64,000 nt of DNA, taken from the NCBI RefSeq assembly GCF_947507565.1, contig NC_089178.1, positions 3,348,001-3,412,000 on the forward strand, in the 5' to 3' direction. The position numbers and the translations under genes were made by a program. Below are positions 1-12,400 of the stretch, one piece after another; position 1 is the stretch's first letter; each line of letters opens with the position of its first letter. The notes beneath the pieces were generated by a model. It worked only from the letters and a program-made list of their open reading frames with translations. It ran no database searches and had not been told where the DNA came from. This DNA is from Oscarella lobularis. Its lineage: Eukaryota > Porifera > Homoscleromorpha > Homosclerophorida > Oscarellidae.

Positions 1-92
1 GCTCGAAACCGTGCAAGAAGGAGCGCAAGTCAGCTAGAAGTCTAGGGGCGTGACTCGATCGGTTGCGTCATTCATTTCTGTTTCGCCCACAG

Positions 93-2852
93 AGACGATT
101 TCCTCTTCCCGGAGCGAAAGACAAACACTGGCCAGTGACGTACAATGGAGACTCCGTCGCAATTCACTTTCTTCCTCCGCTCCCGTCTCCTCAAGACGGC
201 TTGTTCAAGCAAGGCGACTGTTTCTTTCAGTTGCCCGTTCTCCGCGGCAAGCCGGGCACGCTCTCCTTCAAGTATTTTCTCGCCACCGAATTGACGTCGA
301 CGAGCATTCCTCTCGAACGATTCGAGTCTGCTTTCACCATCGAATACTTGACTGACATTCTCGATAAACTTAGCGTGAAGAACGGGTGTTCGCGGAATGA
401 CTTTCGACTTTTGCTGGTGGATAAGCGAGGACGAGTAGAAAGAGTTATGGTCAATTACTTTTTGTCGCCGCCAATTCACACGCCTAATATGGCTGAAGTG
501 AAGGGTCAATTGGTTGCTCCTGGCGATGGATATCCTCTGCTAGAGGAAAACGCGCAGAGACAGCTGGAATCAGCAGGAGTTTCGTCAAAGGTTTGTTTGT
601 TTTTTCTCTATGGATGTTTTAAAATTCTTTTGTGTACAGCAGGCTTCCACAGCTCAACCGTTTGTGGTTCCATCTTTTGATAGTAGTGTGACTGAACGGG
701 AGTTGATAAATGTTCCTTCTTCAAGGGTACGTTTGTACTTCGTAAGTTAGAAGGCTTGGTACTTAGGGACTGATTGCTTAGGGCGATCATTATGCTTCAA
801 TGCTACAGGGTCAGACGGGCGATTCAGTAACAGATCAACGAATCCGACGGGTATCAGTTGTTCATGCTTTAAATAAAGAAAAATTCAATCAGTCTTCATA
901 GGTTTATGAAAAAGTGGCGAATTTTTCAAATCAAGAAAATCCAACTGCACCAGATGAATTGCCTCCTGATACCAGTTCTAATGAACAGCAGCCAAGGTGA
1001 TGCTAATTTGTAGGTTAGCGTTGTTGTTGTAAAATTGTTTTTTAGAACAAAATCTGGATATGACAGTGTTAGATTTGAACATTTAGCTTCTGTTGTTCAG
1101 GTATGCTGTCTTTTCCAATGTCTCTCTACTGTATTTTTGTTCTAAATAGAAAGAACTGCCTGCTAAGATAAAAGACATTCCGTTTAAACTCCGGACTGTC
1201 TTGTCTGCAAAGCTTGATTTGCAGGATGACGTGAAGCTCAATGACTGGCGAATGCTTGCTGACTTCTTTGGGAGTTCCAACAGTGACATCAAGGGCATTG
1301 ATCAGAGATGTCGACGTACGAAAACCAGTCAAACTTTTGAAGTTCTGGATAAATATGAGGATCAATCCTGCGCTCAATTAATTGGCGGATTGCTGGAAAT
1401 CGATCAAAACGGGCTGCTTGACGATATTCATGCCTATTACCTGCAGGAAACGAAAACTAAGAGTATGTAAGATTACAGAATGCTGTCGTGCTTAATAATT
1501 TTGTTTAATTTAGAAGGTGTGGCTGGCAGATCATTTGAAGGAGAAACTGTGTGCTATTACTTAAAACAATAGTTCTTTTAATTAATGAAGCAAATTTTTA
1601 GAGAAAATCCTTCACGCTGCCGTTGAGCAGAAGTGTCTCTAGTCCTGTGGAGGCTGAAAATTCTTATGATGTTTTGCATCGAGGGCGAGCGAACTCTGGT
1701 AAGTGCGAGATCTGTTGATTTTTCACTGTCAAAACCAATGTCTATTTAGGTCCTGTAAGATCTTGTCTAGTCTAAAATGTACATGCTTGTGACTTTTTTC
1801 GCTAGTCAAAAATAAGATCTCCGGTTCAAGTCAGTTCCGAAAGTGATCAGGCTCGCATGCTTGGTACGTACCAAGCCTTAACAGCTCTTGAAAAATTGCA
1901 TTCTTGGCTTTGTTATGTGCAGCCGAGAGAAAAAAGACCCCGTCTGTACAGAATTTGTACGACGAAGATGCCAAGGAATTCTGGTATAGTATCAAATCTG
2001 ATCAACCTGACTCAAAGGTAATTGCATGCCCGTTGGCTCTTCTCTAACGGAGACTGCAGTGATTCTGTGTCTTTTTACATTGGTATATAGAGCTGGGTGT
2101 CTTTTATTGAGGCAGTGAAAGAGAAATTCGGAGACGTACCTGCAGACCGGCATTTTTCTGCTGAAAAGAGCCTGTTTGCTACGCTTGTTCCCGATGCAAA
2201 GTACAGGGATAGAAAGGATGTGAACACAGTCGTTACAGAAAAAGCGTTCACTCGTCTCATCAAATGGTTTGGACCTTGCACAGACGAAGAAAACGGCTTT
2301 TTGAAAAAGGTAAAGTTTGCGTTGTTTGACGCGAGTCTAACATTCTTCACGTTAGATTTTTGATTTGACGAAAAGATCGCGAATCGGTCAAAAGTAAGAG
2401 CGCTTTTTTTTGGTAGCGTTGTTATTTTTGTCTATCAGTTTGTGATTAGACGAGACAGCTGGTTTGCCGGACACATGACAAGCGAAGACGAAGAGAAGCT
2501 CGAAAAGGCAGAATCTGGAGCGTTTCTTGTCCGCTTCAGCGATACAGATATTGATGAAGGCGGGTTTTCATTGGAAGTCAAACACGAGGATGACATTGAG
2601 AAGTTTGCTATCAGAGTAAGCTTTATCTCTTTTTGTTTGAGGTCTCATAAGTTCCTGTTTGTATAGGCAAAGCCAGAGAGTCAGCAATTGTTTTTTGATT
2701 ACGGCGATTTTGCCAAAGAGCCTTATTATAGCTTGCCTGATCTCATAGAAGATATCAAGCTAAGAGGAATTCCTGTAGGAGAAGGTGTCATTCTATTGAA
2801 AAAAGCGTGCCGTGGACTAAAATTCAGCAAAGCTACTTCTGCTTATAAGTAG
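93..2852 (+). CDS. Death-domain / EF-like / SH2 adaptor protein, 5' partial, multi-exon
   Basis: A spliced gene of about 14 exons entering from the left edge. A good acceptor (tttcgcccacag) ends at 92 and the frame is open upstream, so the true start is probably outside the window. The first 166 residues match no family I know. The exon at 1150-1462 encodes a death domain (about 95 residues, DWRMLADFFG core, MyD88/IRAK-like in feel). After a Ser-rich linker come an EF-hand-like helical block (1920-2310, AKEFW...SWVSFIEA...AFTRLIKWF) and an SH2 domain (2440-2850) with the phosphotyrosine-binding arginine in FLVRFSDT. EF-like plus SH2 packing is the arrangement known from Cbl and STAT proteins. 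Stop TAG at 2850-2852. It is probably a cytoplasmic adaptor linking death-domain receptors or Toll/IL-1 signalling to phosphotyrosine; this role is inferred. No RING, TIR or kinase domain is visible. Confidence 0.8.
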
Positions 2853-3859
2853 ATACTGATTACCAAAGTACAATATAGATTTTTGTTCGAAAAGGAAGAC
2901 AACGTTATCCGGGTTTGCAGACAATGCGGAGATATTTCTTTCTTACAGTATCCAGCGATCATACGAAGCACGTTTGCATATTCTGGTCAGAATAGGAGTT
3001 CGCCTCTTGTTGCGTTGAGGAAGGACGCTGAGGAGCCGCCATTTATGAATTACGACAATTTATTTTATGCAAAAAACGTACAGTAGCATGCACTCGTTCA
3101 AAACATCCTCTATTGTTCGGTCTTCGATTTCTTGAGCTCTTTCGTTCACGTTTCCACCTAAAAAAAGAAAAAAATTAGTCTCTGTCAAATAATCGTTGTA
3201 CGTACCTTTTTGTGCGTCCGTATTCGCGCTATCCAGGCTACACCGCGCGGAGGTTCGGACGCTTCGTAGCCCAAGGCAGCCACCGCAAAAGCAATGGCCA
3301 CCCGTTCCAAAAAGTGTCGGGCGAGCCACGACGTCATCAGCCACCCCACCGGTACCCGCCTGGATGAGAGACGGTCCCTAATACCGTAGTCCCCCGGCGC
3401 GGTGGTACCAAAAAACCCTTCGGTATGTGTTCCTGAGAAGAACCGGGGCTACTGGAAGTGGAGAGCGGCCGACCACCGTTTGTAGGAGTCGACAGTAAAG
3501 ACAGTGCATGCCGGAATCGAAGTCTCCTGGGTCGGATTATCTTTGGTCTAATCGCACTGTCGGGTGAGAAAAGTGCCGGCAACCAGGCCATGGTTGAACA
3601 CCCCCTCTGAGCCGTTTCTCACTCGAGCCTAACGTGAGTCGTGCTCATTAGCGACAATAAGACCGCAGTAATCTCGAATCCCAGTGCGTAGACCGAGGCC
3701 GAAGCCCCCCATCGCCCTGCCTACAGGCTCCGGCACGGCATTATACCGTGGGCCACGCTGAGTCAACTATCCAGACTTGCCTTTTGCCAAATCTCCCGGG
3801 TCGATCCGTCAAGGACGAGACGCAGATTGCTCCGCGACCCATCCACCCTCAGCCGCAAC
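2853..3859. other. Stretch without a confident gene; GC-rich and hairpin-rich
   Basis: Only short ORFs without recognisable domains are present. One minus-strand ORF (3060-3344) could be spliced through a 47-bp GT-AG intron, but its product resembles nothing known. From about 3230 to 3800 the sequence is clearly more GC-rich than its surroundings and holds several perfect short hairpins: ggctac/gtagcc (3236-3273), acggt-ccctaat-accgt (3371-3387), caacca-ggcca-tggttg (3580-3596), and cacgg-cattata-ccgtg (3734-3750). The segment ...TGGATGAGAGAC... (3361-3372) recalls box C of 5S rRNA, but no full 5S fold is present. It could be a structured RNA, an old SINE-like element or regulatory DNA. Confidence 0.3.
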
Positions 3860-3894
3860 TGAAGGAAATTGGGGCGCGTTCTGCTTTTATACTA

Positions 3895-3952
3895 TGACCC
3901 CGCCCATCGCTCTGATTGGCTTGCTGGTTTCCGCTCTTCGTGCTCATTGGCT
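3895..3952 (+). promoter_or_regulatory. GC box with two inverted CCAAT boxes
   Basis: A GC box (CCCCGCCC, 3898-3905) is followed by two ATTGG motifs (3915-3919 and 3946-3950) spaced 31 bp apart, the spacing often used by paired NF-Y sites. A perfect hairpin (aaccgg/ccggtt, about 3979-3998) follows. About 110 bp downstream lies AAGATGGCG at 4060-4068, which suits a TATA-less promoter reading rightwards. Confidence 0.45.
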
Positions 3953-4061
3953 CTTTGGAAAGAAGGTGTCAAAAGGCAAACCGGTTTCGATTCCGGTTTG
4001 ACGAAATATTGCATAACGATTTCGGTTAGAGGCGACAGATATCGCACCTGCATCGAACAAG

Positions 4062-4250
4062 ATGGCGAAGAAAACGTGGCCACGACGAAACGAAAACGCT
4101 GTTAGGTACGTCTTTTCGTTGTTTTTCGCCGCTCATTTCGTCGCACGAAGATACGGGCGCCCGATTCACGTGATATGGAATGATCGATCGGAAGAAGTTC
4201 GTTTCGAGGCCGAATTCGAGCGAAACGAGGATAAATCCGAAGAGAACTAA
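4062..4250 (+). CDS. Hypothetical small basic protein or first exon
   Basis: The ORF begins at an ATG in an AAGATGGCG context downstream of a GC/CCAAT promoter, which is the main reason to list it. The product starts MAKKTWPRRNE and is rich in Arg and Glu. A strong donor (AG|gtacgt) lies 43 bp inside, with an acceptor-like gaag at 4150, so the gene is probably spliced and this continuous reading may be wrong. Possible downstream exon material lies at 4373-4467 before a gtaaga donor. No family is recognised. It runs toward the 3' end of UFSP1 on the other strand. Confidence 0.25.
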   Translation: MAKKTWPRRNENAVRYVFSLFFAAHFVARRYGRPIHVIWNDRSEEVRFEAEFERNEDKSEEN

Positions 4251-4526
4251 GAGCGCAACTCGTCATTCGCTTGGAAAATCGAAGGAGAAAGTCGAATTGC
4301 TTCCCTAGCGCCTCGAGCGAACTTTCCGAGCTAAGTAGGGCCTAAAACGCTATTTTTTCTGTAAGGCGAATGCAGTTTTTAAGTCTAGACGCGTTCGAAC
4401 GTCTCGGTTCTGCGGAAAAATGGGCAGTCTTTTCGAAAACGAACTCAAACAAACCGAGAGATTATGATGTAAGATGTTTGATTAGACTACCAAAGTACAG
4501 TTGTAGATTTTCTTGTTTGAACGTGA

Positions 4527-5368
4527 TTATCGTGCAGAAAACTGAGGCAAGCATATATTGTAAAAAGAACTTGGTGTTAGAGAGTTCATTGGTTTCCATG
4601 CCACCCAGCCTTCCTCTTCAATTATCTTCATGTCATCTTTACCAGAATAATGAGGATCCTAGAGAAGAGTTCAGAGACAAAATTCCATGGATATAATTTA
4701 CAAGTATAAGCAAGTGGGAATCAGATGGGTTTGACTTGTTCCACGCAACTCCGAGAAGAGTTTTAGAAGCCGCGTCAATATTACCTCCTGTTTTGTAAAT
4801 GTAAAATTATAGGCAATTGCAGAAGTGCTCTACCAATCATGGCGGGAGAACAGATCGATTCAAAGTGAGAGAAAAGATTTCCGAGGTTGTCTGTGAATTC
4901 TCTAATCGATTGGCAATGCAGTATCCTGCAAGGAATCTATATAACATAATAACTGAATGCTTAAAGACAGGACTCTTCTTTATACGTCATAGGTATAATC
5001 GATGCATATGGAGACTTCGAACGTGCCTATCCATTCTTTAGAGCCGACAAAATCGTCGCTTTTGTCGCCCATTTCGACGAGCATTTTCTGCACGTCAACC
5101 AGGTCAGGAACTGCCTTTGCTTTTGCCCCTCTCGACTGCAATTGTAGCCTAATCCACGAAGAGAGCGTCTGCAAAGTTCTGTACCCACAGCCCCATCCCT
5201 GAGCGAGAAAAACGATAAAACGTCCCGCACACTCCAAAGAAAGCCCCCCACTCGATCATCAACGCCGTCAACGCAGTAGTGGTAATAAAAATACTCGCCC
5301 GTAACGCAAGCTACAGAAAACTCTGCACTAGACTCGAATTTCCGACAAATTCGTTCGTGATAGGCCAT
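4527..5368 (-). CDS. UFSP1: Ufm1-specific cysteine protease, UFSP1-like
   Basis: Five exons splice in frame: 5368-5252, 5198-4986, 4936-4834, 4787-4702 and 4658-4527, giving 216 aa, close to short UFSP1 and much shorter than UFSP2. The catalytic cysteine lies in [11 protein letters not shown] at the start of exon 2, followed by the family block [15 protein letters not shown] and FVGSKEWIG. The Asp-His pair is in DPHY at the start of the last exon. All introns are 46-54 bp and GT-AG. The enzyme matures the ubiquitin-like protein UFM1 and removes it from targets at the ER. The start codon is only 31 bp from the ATR start on the other strand, so the two share a promoter. Assignment is firm; UFSP1 rather than a truncated UFSP2 is inferred from length. 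Confidence 0.93.
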
Positions 5369-5399
5369 AACATATCCGGGAACGCACGAAAGCAAAACG
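5369..5399. promoter_or_regulatory. 31-bp divergent spacer between UFSP1 and ATR start codons
   Basis: The start codons of UFSP1 (minus) and ATR (plus) are separated by only 31 bp. The 5' UTRs must therefore overlap the opposite gene or be almost absent, and core promoter elements must lie inside coding sequence. No TATA box is visible. Confidence 0.6.
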
Positions 5400-8300
5400 A
5401 TGTCGGACGACGCGAAAGAAGCCGGAGACGACGACGACAAAGTCGACCTGCCTCGCGTCTTCTCCGCCGTCGTCGACATGATCGTCAAGCACCTCAATCC
5501 GACGACAATTCCCCATCAACTCGGCGAAAACGGCGCGCGACAACAATGCAAGTGCGTGACAGCTCTAAAATACATCGAACACACGGTCGAATCGATCTCG
5601 GACGTCTACGTTCTATTCGTTCCGCGACTCGCCTTGTGGGTCGTCGTCAAATTGCTCGCCGTTCTCGCCGAATCGTCGTGCGAACCGTTGCACGATCAAG
5701 TGCTCGACATTCTATCGTCGCTTCTTCGTCTTCTCGCCTATCGCGATTCGTCGACTTTTCACGCCATCGTCGCCGATTTCGCGACGCTTTTAGTCGAATT
5801 GCGCTTCGCGACGACGACGACAGCGAAGAATCGCGTCGAAAATATTTTCCCCGTTCACGTGCCGATGTTTGTTGATTTGGTGAATCGAACCACCGTGACG
5901 TCGGCATCCTTCCCGTCAACTTCCGATTTGTCGTGTTTCCACGTGGTAACGGAAGTCGACGGATTCATCGGCCTTCAACTTGCCGTCGCACGCGTTTTTA
6001 CGTCGCTCGTCGCGAGCAGCGTTCCCATGCGACCGTCGTCGTTCGATCGACTCTGGTCGATTCTCGTTACGGAATTTGAGCGCGAGACGACGATGACTCG
6101 CCTTGTCGTTGCCTTGCTTCGTTTAGCCGAAACGACGATGAAACGAAAACGCGACGTGAACGATGACGCTGCGACGCGTTTAGCGTTGCGTCTCATTGAG
6201 TTGTGCTCTTGCGCTGACGATGCAAATCAAGCGATTTTAGCCTCTTGCATTCGTCTTGCCGTTGGCAAAATTCGATGCGATTCTAATAAGGAAATTTTGT
6301 TGAAGACTCTGTGTCGCGGCGGCGGAGCTGCGACCGATTGCGTGCGCGGAAAATTACGCGTTTTGACGGAGACGCTTATTGGCTGTCTTTCGACTCTGTC
6401 TTCATCCTTGTTCTCATTGGAAAGTGCGAGTGGAATTAACGTCTCGGCGTGTTGTGCGACCCTGTTTCGGTTTTTGGACAGGATGGATTTTCGCGTGGGT
6501 ATATCGTGTTTGGTTAAGTTTTTGCTGTGCGAGACTTCGTCGTTTTCCTCTTCCTCTTTCTCCTCCTCGTTGTCATCATCGTCTGGGATATTCGAGACGC
6601 CGAGCGCCGGAGCCAAGCGAATGAAGCTGCACCGAAAGGAAGGGAGTGCAAGTCACGCGGAGACGGATAGCGACGGCACGCCGAGGAAAAGAAAGCGTCT
6701 CGCGAAACGCGGATGGAACTGTCCCACTTTGGATCAGATTACCGAAACGATGACGCAATTGGTTGCTCTCGTTGAATCTCTGTTAAAATTAAAAGCCGGT
6801 GGCGTTTCTGTGTTGAAAAGAACAATGATTCGATTGGGCGGAATGATTCAAATTGTCGCTCAGTGTTTGACAACTTTGACTGGAAAAGGGTTTCATTTGG
6901 CTTTACTAAGCGATTCTGGTGTCGTCGCTTGTTGTCGCACGTGGACGGCTGTTGTAGAGAAGGCGATTATCGCTTTTTCTCTTGCTGATCTTATTGCTTT
7001 GTTAGAGGCAATTTTCGACGGTTTGGATGCGTTGATTTTTGCGTGCGAGACGGCGAAGTTGCAGGAGCCCACTCTAGGCGCTCTACTTCGTCTCGCATCT
7101 CTTCCTTGGCTAAAAAATGCTCGCAATCTTCCATCAGGATCTGTAGTCGTGATGGAAAAGGACGCAGAACTGTCCGAACACTTGATAGGCGTTCTAGAAG
7201 GAGAGGAAAAGACGTCGTTTATTTGGGCGCAGTCGCTTCACGCGATAGCCGCCCTTTCGTCTGACTACGTTCTGCAATTTCGCCAGAGCGTTCTCGCTTT
7301 GGGCTTAGAGAGTCGTCACGCTTGCGTTCGTCGATCGGCTATCGGTTCTCTTCTTCTTTTCGCCGGTTACGCGACTTGTGCGAGAGAAAGCGTTTTACAA
7401 AGTCTTCTCTATTGCGTTGAAGACGACGATTTCAGCGTGCGAAGAGAACTGGCGAGCAGACTCGGACTCGTCGCACTCACAATGTCCGACGGCGTTCAAG
7501 TAAAGCGAAAAATTCCGCTTAATCAAGATCGCATACGTCTGTCCGACTGCGCGAATCTAGAACGTCGCAAAGGCGCATTAACTAAACTAAACGCGACGCT
7601 ATTTCAACCGTTCTTTAAACTAGAAAAAGGTGACGTCGACGGGGGAACAGTTCGACGTGCCTTCCTTCAAAGTCTTCCACTCGTTATCGAGTGTTTGGAT
7701 TTGAGTCGACCGACAGCCGGTTTCCTATTGGACTGGTGCATATTATCTCTAGGCGCGTCAAAGCCAGACGAACTCGTTCTACTAGGAAGCGTCATCGAAT
7801 CCGTTCTCGACGGAACGAAAGTGGAAACGGTGGGCGAATCAATCGTTAATAAACTCAAGAGCGAACTAAGCGCAACGAGCGACGATCGAACGCGAGAAGG
7901 CGTCCTCTTAACTCTTCTCGGTCGCGTCGGATCGAAATCGTCGGGCGCCTGTCTCGTTCGTTGTCTAACGACGCTACTCGACGTCGCGCTTTTCCACGCC
8001 GTCGCTTCGGTGAAAGCGGCGGCGTTCTCGCAAGTTCGCGTCGTCGTCGTCGAAGCGTCCGGCGTCGACGGCACGCGATTTTTCGTCGCCAATCAGCAGG
8101 CGCTGTGCGAATACATCTGCTCCGTTCTTCACAACATCGCCGCCGACGTGGTGGAGTGTCGACGCGCTTTGAAAGAATTCGCCGATTTGTTTCAATTCGA
8201 CGACGACAATCAGTTGGTGAGCAGCAAGCAGAAGTACCTGCTTCCTCGTCTCGTTTGCGATCACTTCGCATCGGCGCCCGTCATTCTTCGTCTCTTCAGC

Positions 8301-9384
8301 GACGTTCTCGCAATCGATCGACCTCAATTGGTATTCAATAACAGTCGCTACATCTTTTCGTACGTGATTCGAATGGGCGACGGTTCTCAAGTCGACAAAA
8401 TGCTTCGTTTTCTCGAATCGGAAACGAATTTCGATCTCGATTCGATTCTGCGCGCCTACGCTCAGCACACGTACAAAGAACTTCTTCTCCACATCAGCGC
8501 TTGTCCGGAAAAGGTGTTTCACGGGCTCGTACTGATGAGCCGCTACGATCCCCAATCGCCGTCGATTCCCCTTACGTCGCCCGCCGACTTGCCGTCGTTT
8601 CTTCAACCGCATCTTCTCGAATTGCTCGCCTTTTTTAACGGCTTGCTATTAGCCGGCAATACGGAAGCGGAGCAGAAGAGTCTCGTCTTGCGTAGTCTCA
8701 TCTATATCATGAATTTGCTCGGTGCCGAGTACCTGTCGCCTGTTCGTCTCAAAGTCATCGCTATATTGCGATTGAGCATGACGCTTGTAGACGCCGTGCC
8801 CGTCGAATTGTGCTTGGAAAGTTGGTTGTCTTTCGTTCGGAACATTGAGCCGGAATCGTTGGGAAATATGCTGAGCGAAATTACCATATCCCTACTTCCT
8901 CTCTTGGACGCTCATTCGGATAAGGTCGCGAAAATTTTCAATTATCTATTCGTCGAAAAACGCGAAACGCTTCAGTCGCATTTCTGCGACATTTTCTACA
9001 TTCCGCCTCATCCGGCACTTGCCGACGTGCTCGCCGTCGTGCGCGAATATCAAGACTCGCAAGAGCCGACCTCGAACAACTTTTCGACTCAAATCGATCA
9101 ACTCTTGACCGGATGCCGGCACGAGCGCGGCGACGTGCGACGTTACGCGGCGGCCAATCTGAGCGATTTTCTTCGCAATCATCGACACGCTCTCTCCGAC
9201 TTGATAGCGTCGTCGGAGACGCTAAGTCCCGTCGTCTGCGACGCCGTGACGACAATTCTTCGCGGCGTACAAGACGGCGACGCCGAAACGCGTCTATCGT
9301 TCGCCGAATGTTTTGGTCTGATTGGCGCGATCGATCCAGGACGATTGAGAAAGGTGGCACGAAATCGATCGCTCACTGCAAAGG

Positions 9385-9434
<50 letters not shown>

Positions 9435-12400
9435 CTCGTTCACGACGGCGCTCGGAGCGTCGGTTTTTGTGTCAAATTGATTGGCGAACTTGTACGCGCT
9501 TTTCAAGCGGCGTTGGATACTCGAGCGCAAGACTGTTGCGCCTACACGCTTCAAGAGGTTCTCAAGTCGTACGGTTGCGCGACGAATGCCGACGAGACGA
9601 TTTTAGGTGGACGGGTGTGGCGTTCGTTTTCCAAACCCACTCAAATCCTACTCGAACCGTATCTGCGATCGCACTACAAGGCGGAAGACGGCGTTTTTGT
9701 TCGCGACGTGAAAACACCTATTTACGGCAGTCAACGATGTCGGAATTTCGATAGTTGGATCGTTTGCTGGCTCTGTCATTTGACGAGTTGTCTCGAATCG
9801 GCTCCCGATATGCGAAATCTGTTCGAAAGTTGCAGTCTGACGTATACGCGCACCATATCGATTGGACTCTTTCTCTTGCCCTATCTCGTAACCGAAGTCA
9901 TTTTCGAGGATCGCAGGGAGGCGACGGCGAAAATCGGCGACGAAATGATGGCCGTCGTGCGACACGCGCAGAAAAACGACAACCTGTCGCCGTCGCAGGC
10001 CGACTTTCGACAGCGAAGCGCCCAAACCGTTCTTCTCCTTCACGACTCGCTCGTGCAGACGTGCCAACATTGGAAAAATCGCTACAACGTCGCGAAAGAC
10101 CACGTCGATCGGCAAATAATTGACGAAGTCGACTTGACGGTGCTCAAACGCCGATGCAATCTACTCGACGATTTTTTGACGAGCGTTCCTAAGGAAGCGC
10201 TCGCCGTCGCCGCCTTCAATTGCAAGTCGTACAGCGCGTCGCTCGTCCTCTTCGAATCGTCTATTCGACAAGACGCGTCGAAATTAGAAGAGCACATCTT
10301 CTTGTTGCGACGCGTCTACGCGGCGCTCGACGAACCGGACGGTTTCGTCGGTCTGTCGGCAATTTGTTCGGTGCCGGCGTCGCTCGTCGATCGAGCGCTC
10401 GAATGCGAAATGAAAGGAAATTTGGACGAGGCGCTCGTCTGCTATCGGGCGGCGACGCAGAACGATTTCAACGTCAGTCGAAATCACGAAGGTCTCGTTC
10501 AGGCTTGGCTGCGTTTAGGCGAAAACGACAGCGCGTTGAACCATCTCGATCGTCTTCTCGCCAAGCGAACGCAGTGGACGAAAGATTTTAATAAGTTTCG
10601 CGTCGAAGCGTGTCTTCAACTCGGCGAATGGGATTCGCTTCAGCAATACGTCGCTCTCGAGCCGCCGCATCACTCGTCCGATTGGTCCGTCGGCGTCGGA
10701 CGACTTCTGCTCGCTATCAAATCCGGCGCCAATCGCGACTTTGTCGCTCGCCTACGAACGATTCGTCAAGGCACGGCGAAAAGACTCGCCGCCGCGTTGG
10801 CGGCGAGCGACTCGTCGTCGTCATCGTCGTACGAACGCGGTTATGACTACGTCGCTCAATTGCACGTATTGCAAGACTTGGAAGAGGCGGCCGAACGCGT
10901 CTTTTTTGTCGGTAATGTCGATAGAAAGGAGGAGACTCTCGAATCGCTACGAATGCAGTGGAATCGACGACTCGAATTGATTCAGATGTCGTTTCGCGTT
11001 CGCGAGCCCATTCTTCGTCTTCATCGGGCCGTATTTCATCTTGTGCCGGCGCCGACGCTCGAACGCGAATCGTGGCTGACGAGCGCGAGAATCGCGCGCA
11101 AAGCCGGCTACGTGGGATTGGCGTCAAGTTGCGTTCTCAAGTCCGAACTCCTGCTACAGCCTTTGCCCGAAGTGTGGCTCGAAAAGGCCAAGTGTCTGTG
11201 GAGTCAAGGCAAAACGAAAGAGGCGTTGGTATTTCTGCAGGACAATCTGAAAAAGGAGTGCAATATCGTGGAGGAAGAGAAGGAAAAACGACCGTCGGCG
11301 CGTGCCAAAGCGATGCTCTTGGTCGGACGATGGATGGAGGCGACGGCTCTCTGCGAAACGAACACGATAATCGGTCAGTATCGAGATTTGATGCAGCAGC
11401 ACGCAAATTGGGAGAGCAGTCATTTCTATCTGGCAAAATACTACGACCGAATCATGGCAGCGCTCGAGGAATCGAAACCCGGAAAGGAACAGGAATGCTT
11501 ACCGATGATCATTCAGCATTACGGCAATTCGTTGCTCTACGGAAATCAGTATATTTATCAATCGATGCCTCGATTGCTCACCTCGTGGTTGGACTACGGC
11601 GCTAAAGTCTACGAAACGAACGTCGCGGCGAAGGAGAGCGGTCGACGAGACAGCGCCTTGTCGCGTCATCGACACGGCGGCAATTCGCTTCTGAAATCGC
11701 TCAACGACATTGTCAAAGATTTGGTTAAACGATTGGCTCCCTTTCAATTTTTCACCGCTTTCTCGCAAATCGTCTCGCGAATCACTCACCCGCATCGGGA
11801 CGTGCACGCGATCGTCGAGAATCTGTTGGCCAAGTTGGTGACGACCTATCCTCAGCAGGCCATCTGGATGATGCTCGCCGTCTACAAGTCGTCGCATTCG
11901 GGACGGCATCGACGTTGCGACGCCGTCTTCGATCACGCCAAAAAGCTGAATCCGTCGCTGCGAAAACTTCTCAAGGACTTTTTGGATTTGACCGAAAAGT
12001 TGATCGAATTGAGCGACAAAAATTATCCCAAGGTACAGCGTCAGGTGACCATGGATTCGGAATTTCGTCCGCTGCTTCGTCTCGTTCGCGATCCGCACTT
12101 TAGTCAAATTTTCGTGCCGGACAAAGCGATGATGACCGTCGTTCTTCCGACGTCCGTCACTCGCGATCACCACCCGTTTCCCGACGATTTGCCGTACATA
12201 AGCGACTTTGGTCCGATCGTCAATGTGCTCTCGTCCCTCGCTCGCCCGAAAAAGATTGTTATACGCGGCAGCGACGGACGAGACTATCCGATCTTATGCA
12301 AGCCGAAGGACGATTTGAGAAAGGATAGTCGACTCATGGAATTCAACGGACTGGTCAATCGATGTCTCTATCAGGACGCGGAGAGTCGTCGACGCAGTCT

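Noticed and set aside
3060-3344. Minus-strand ORF with a possible 47-bp intron and Cys/Gly-rich product
   Set aside because: No domain is recognisable and it lies across the GC-rich hairpin region; kept only as part of the unassigned stretch.
3355-3415. 5S rRNA gene
   Set aside because: A box C-like TGGATGAGAGAC and a following hairpin recall 5S, but box A, the 5' half and the closing helix are missing.
3979-3998. tRNA T-arm (GGTTTCGATTCC)
   Set aside because: The loop is one base too long and no acceptor, D or anticodon arm can be paired around it.
5279-5875. Arg-rich frames opposite or out of frame with ATR (also many others between 5.4 and 19.6 kb)
   Set aside because: They are shadow frames caused by the TCG/CGA-rich codon use of ATR; they lack domains and conflict with the conserved ATR frame.
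9294-9554. Minus-strand frame with a poly-Ala tract
   Set aside because: It is the reverse reading of the GGC repeat in ATR.
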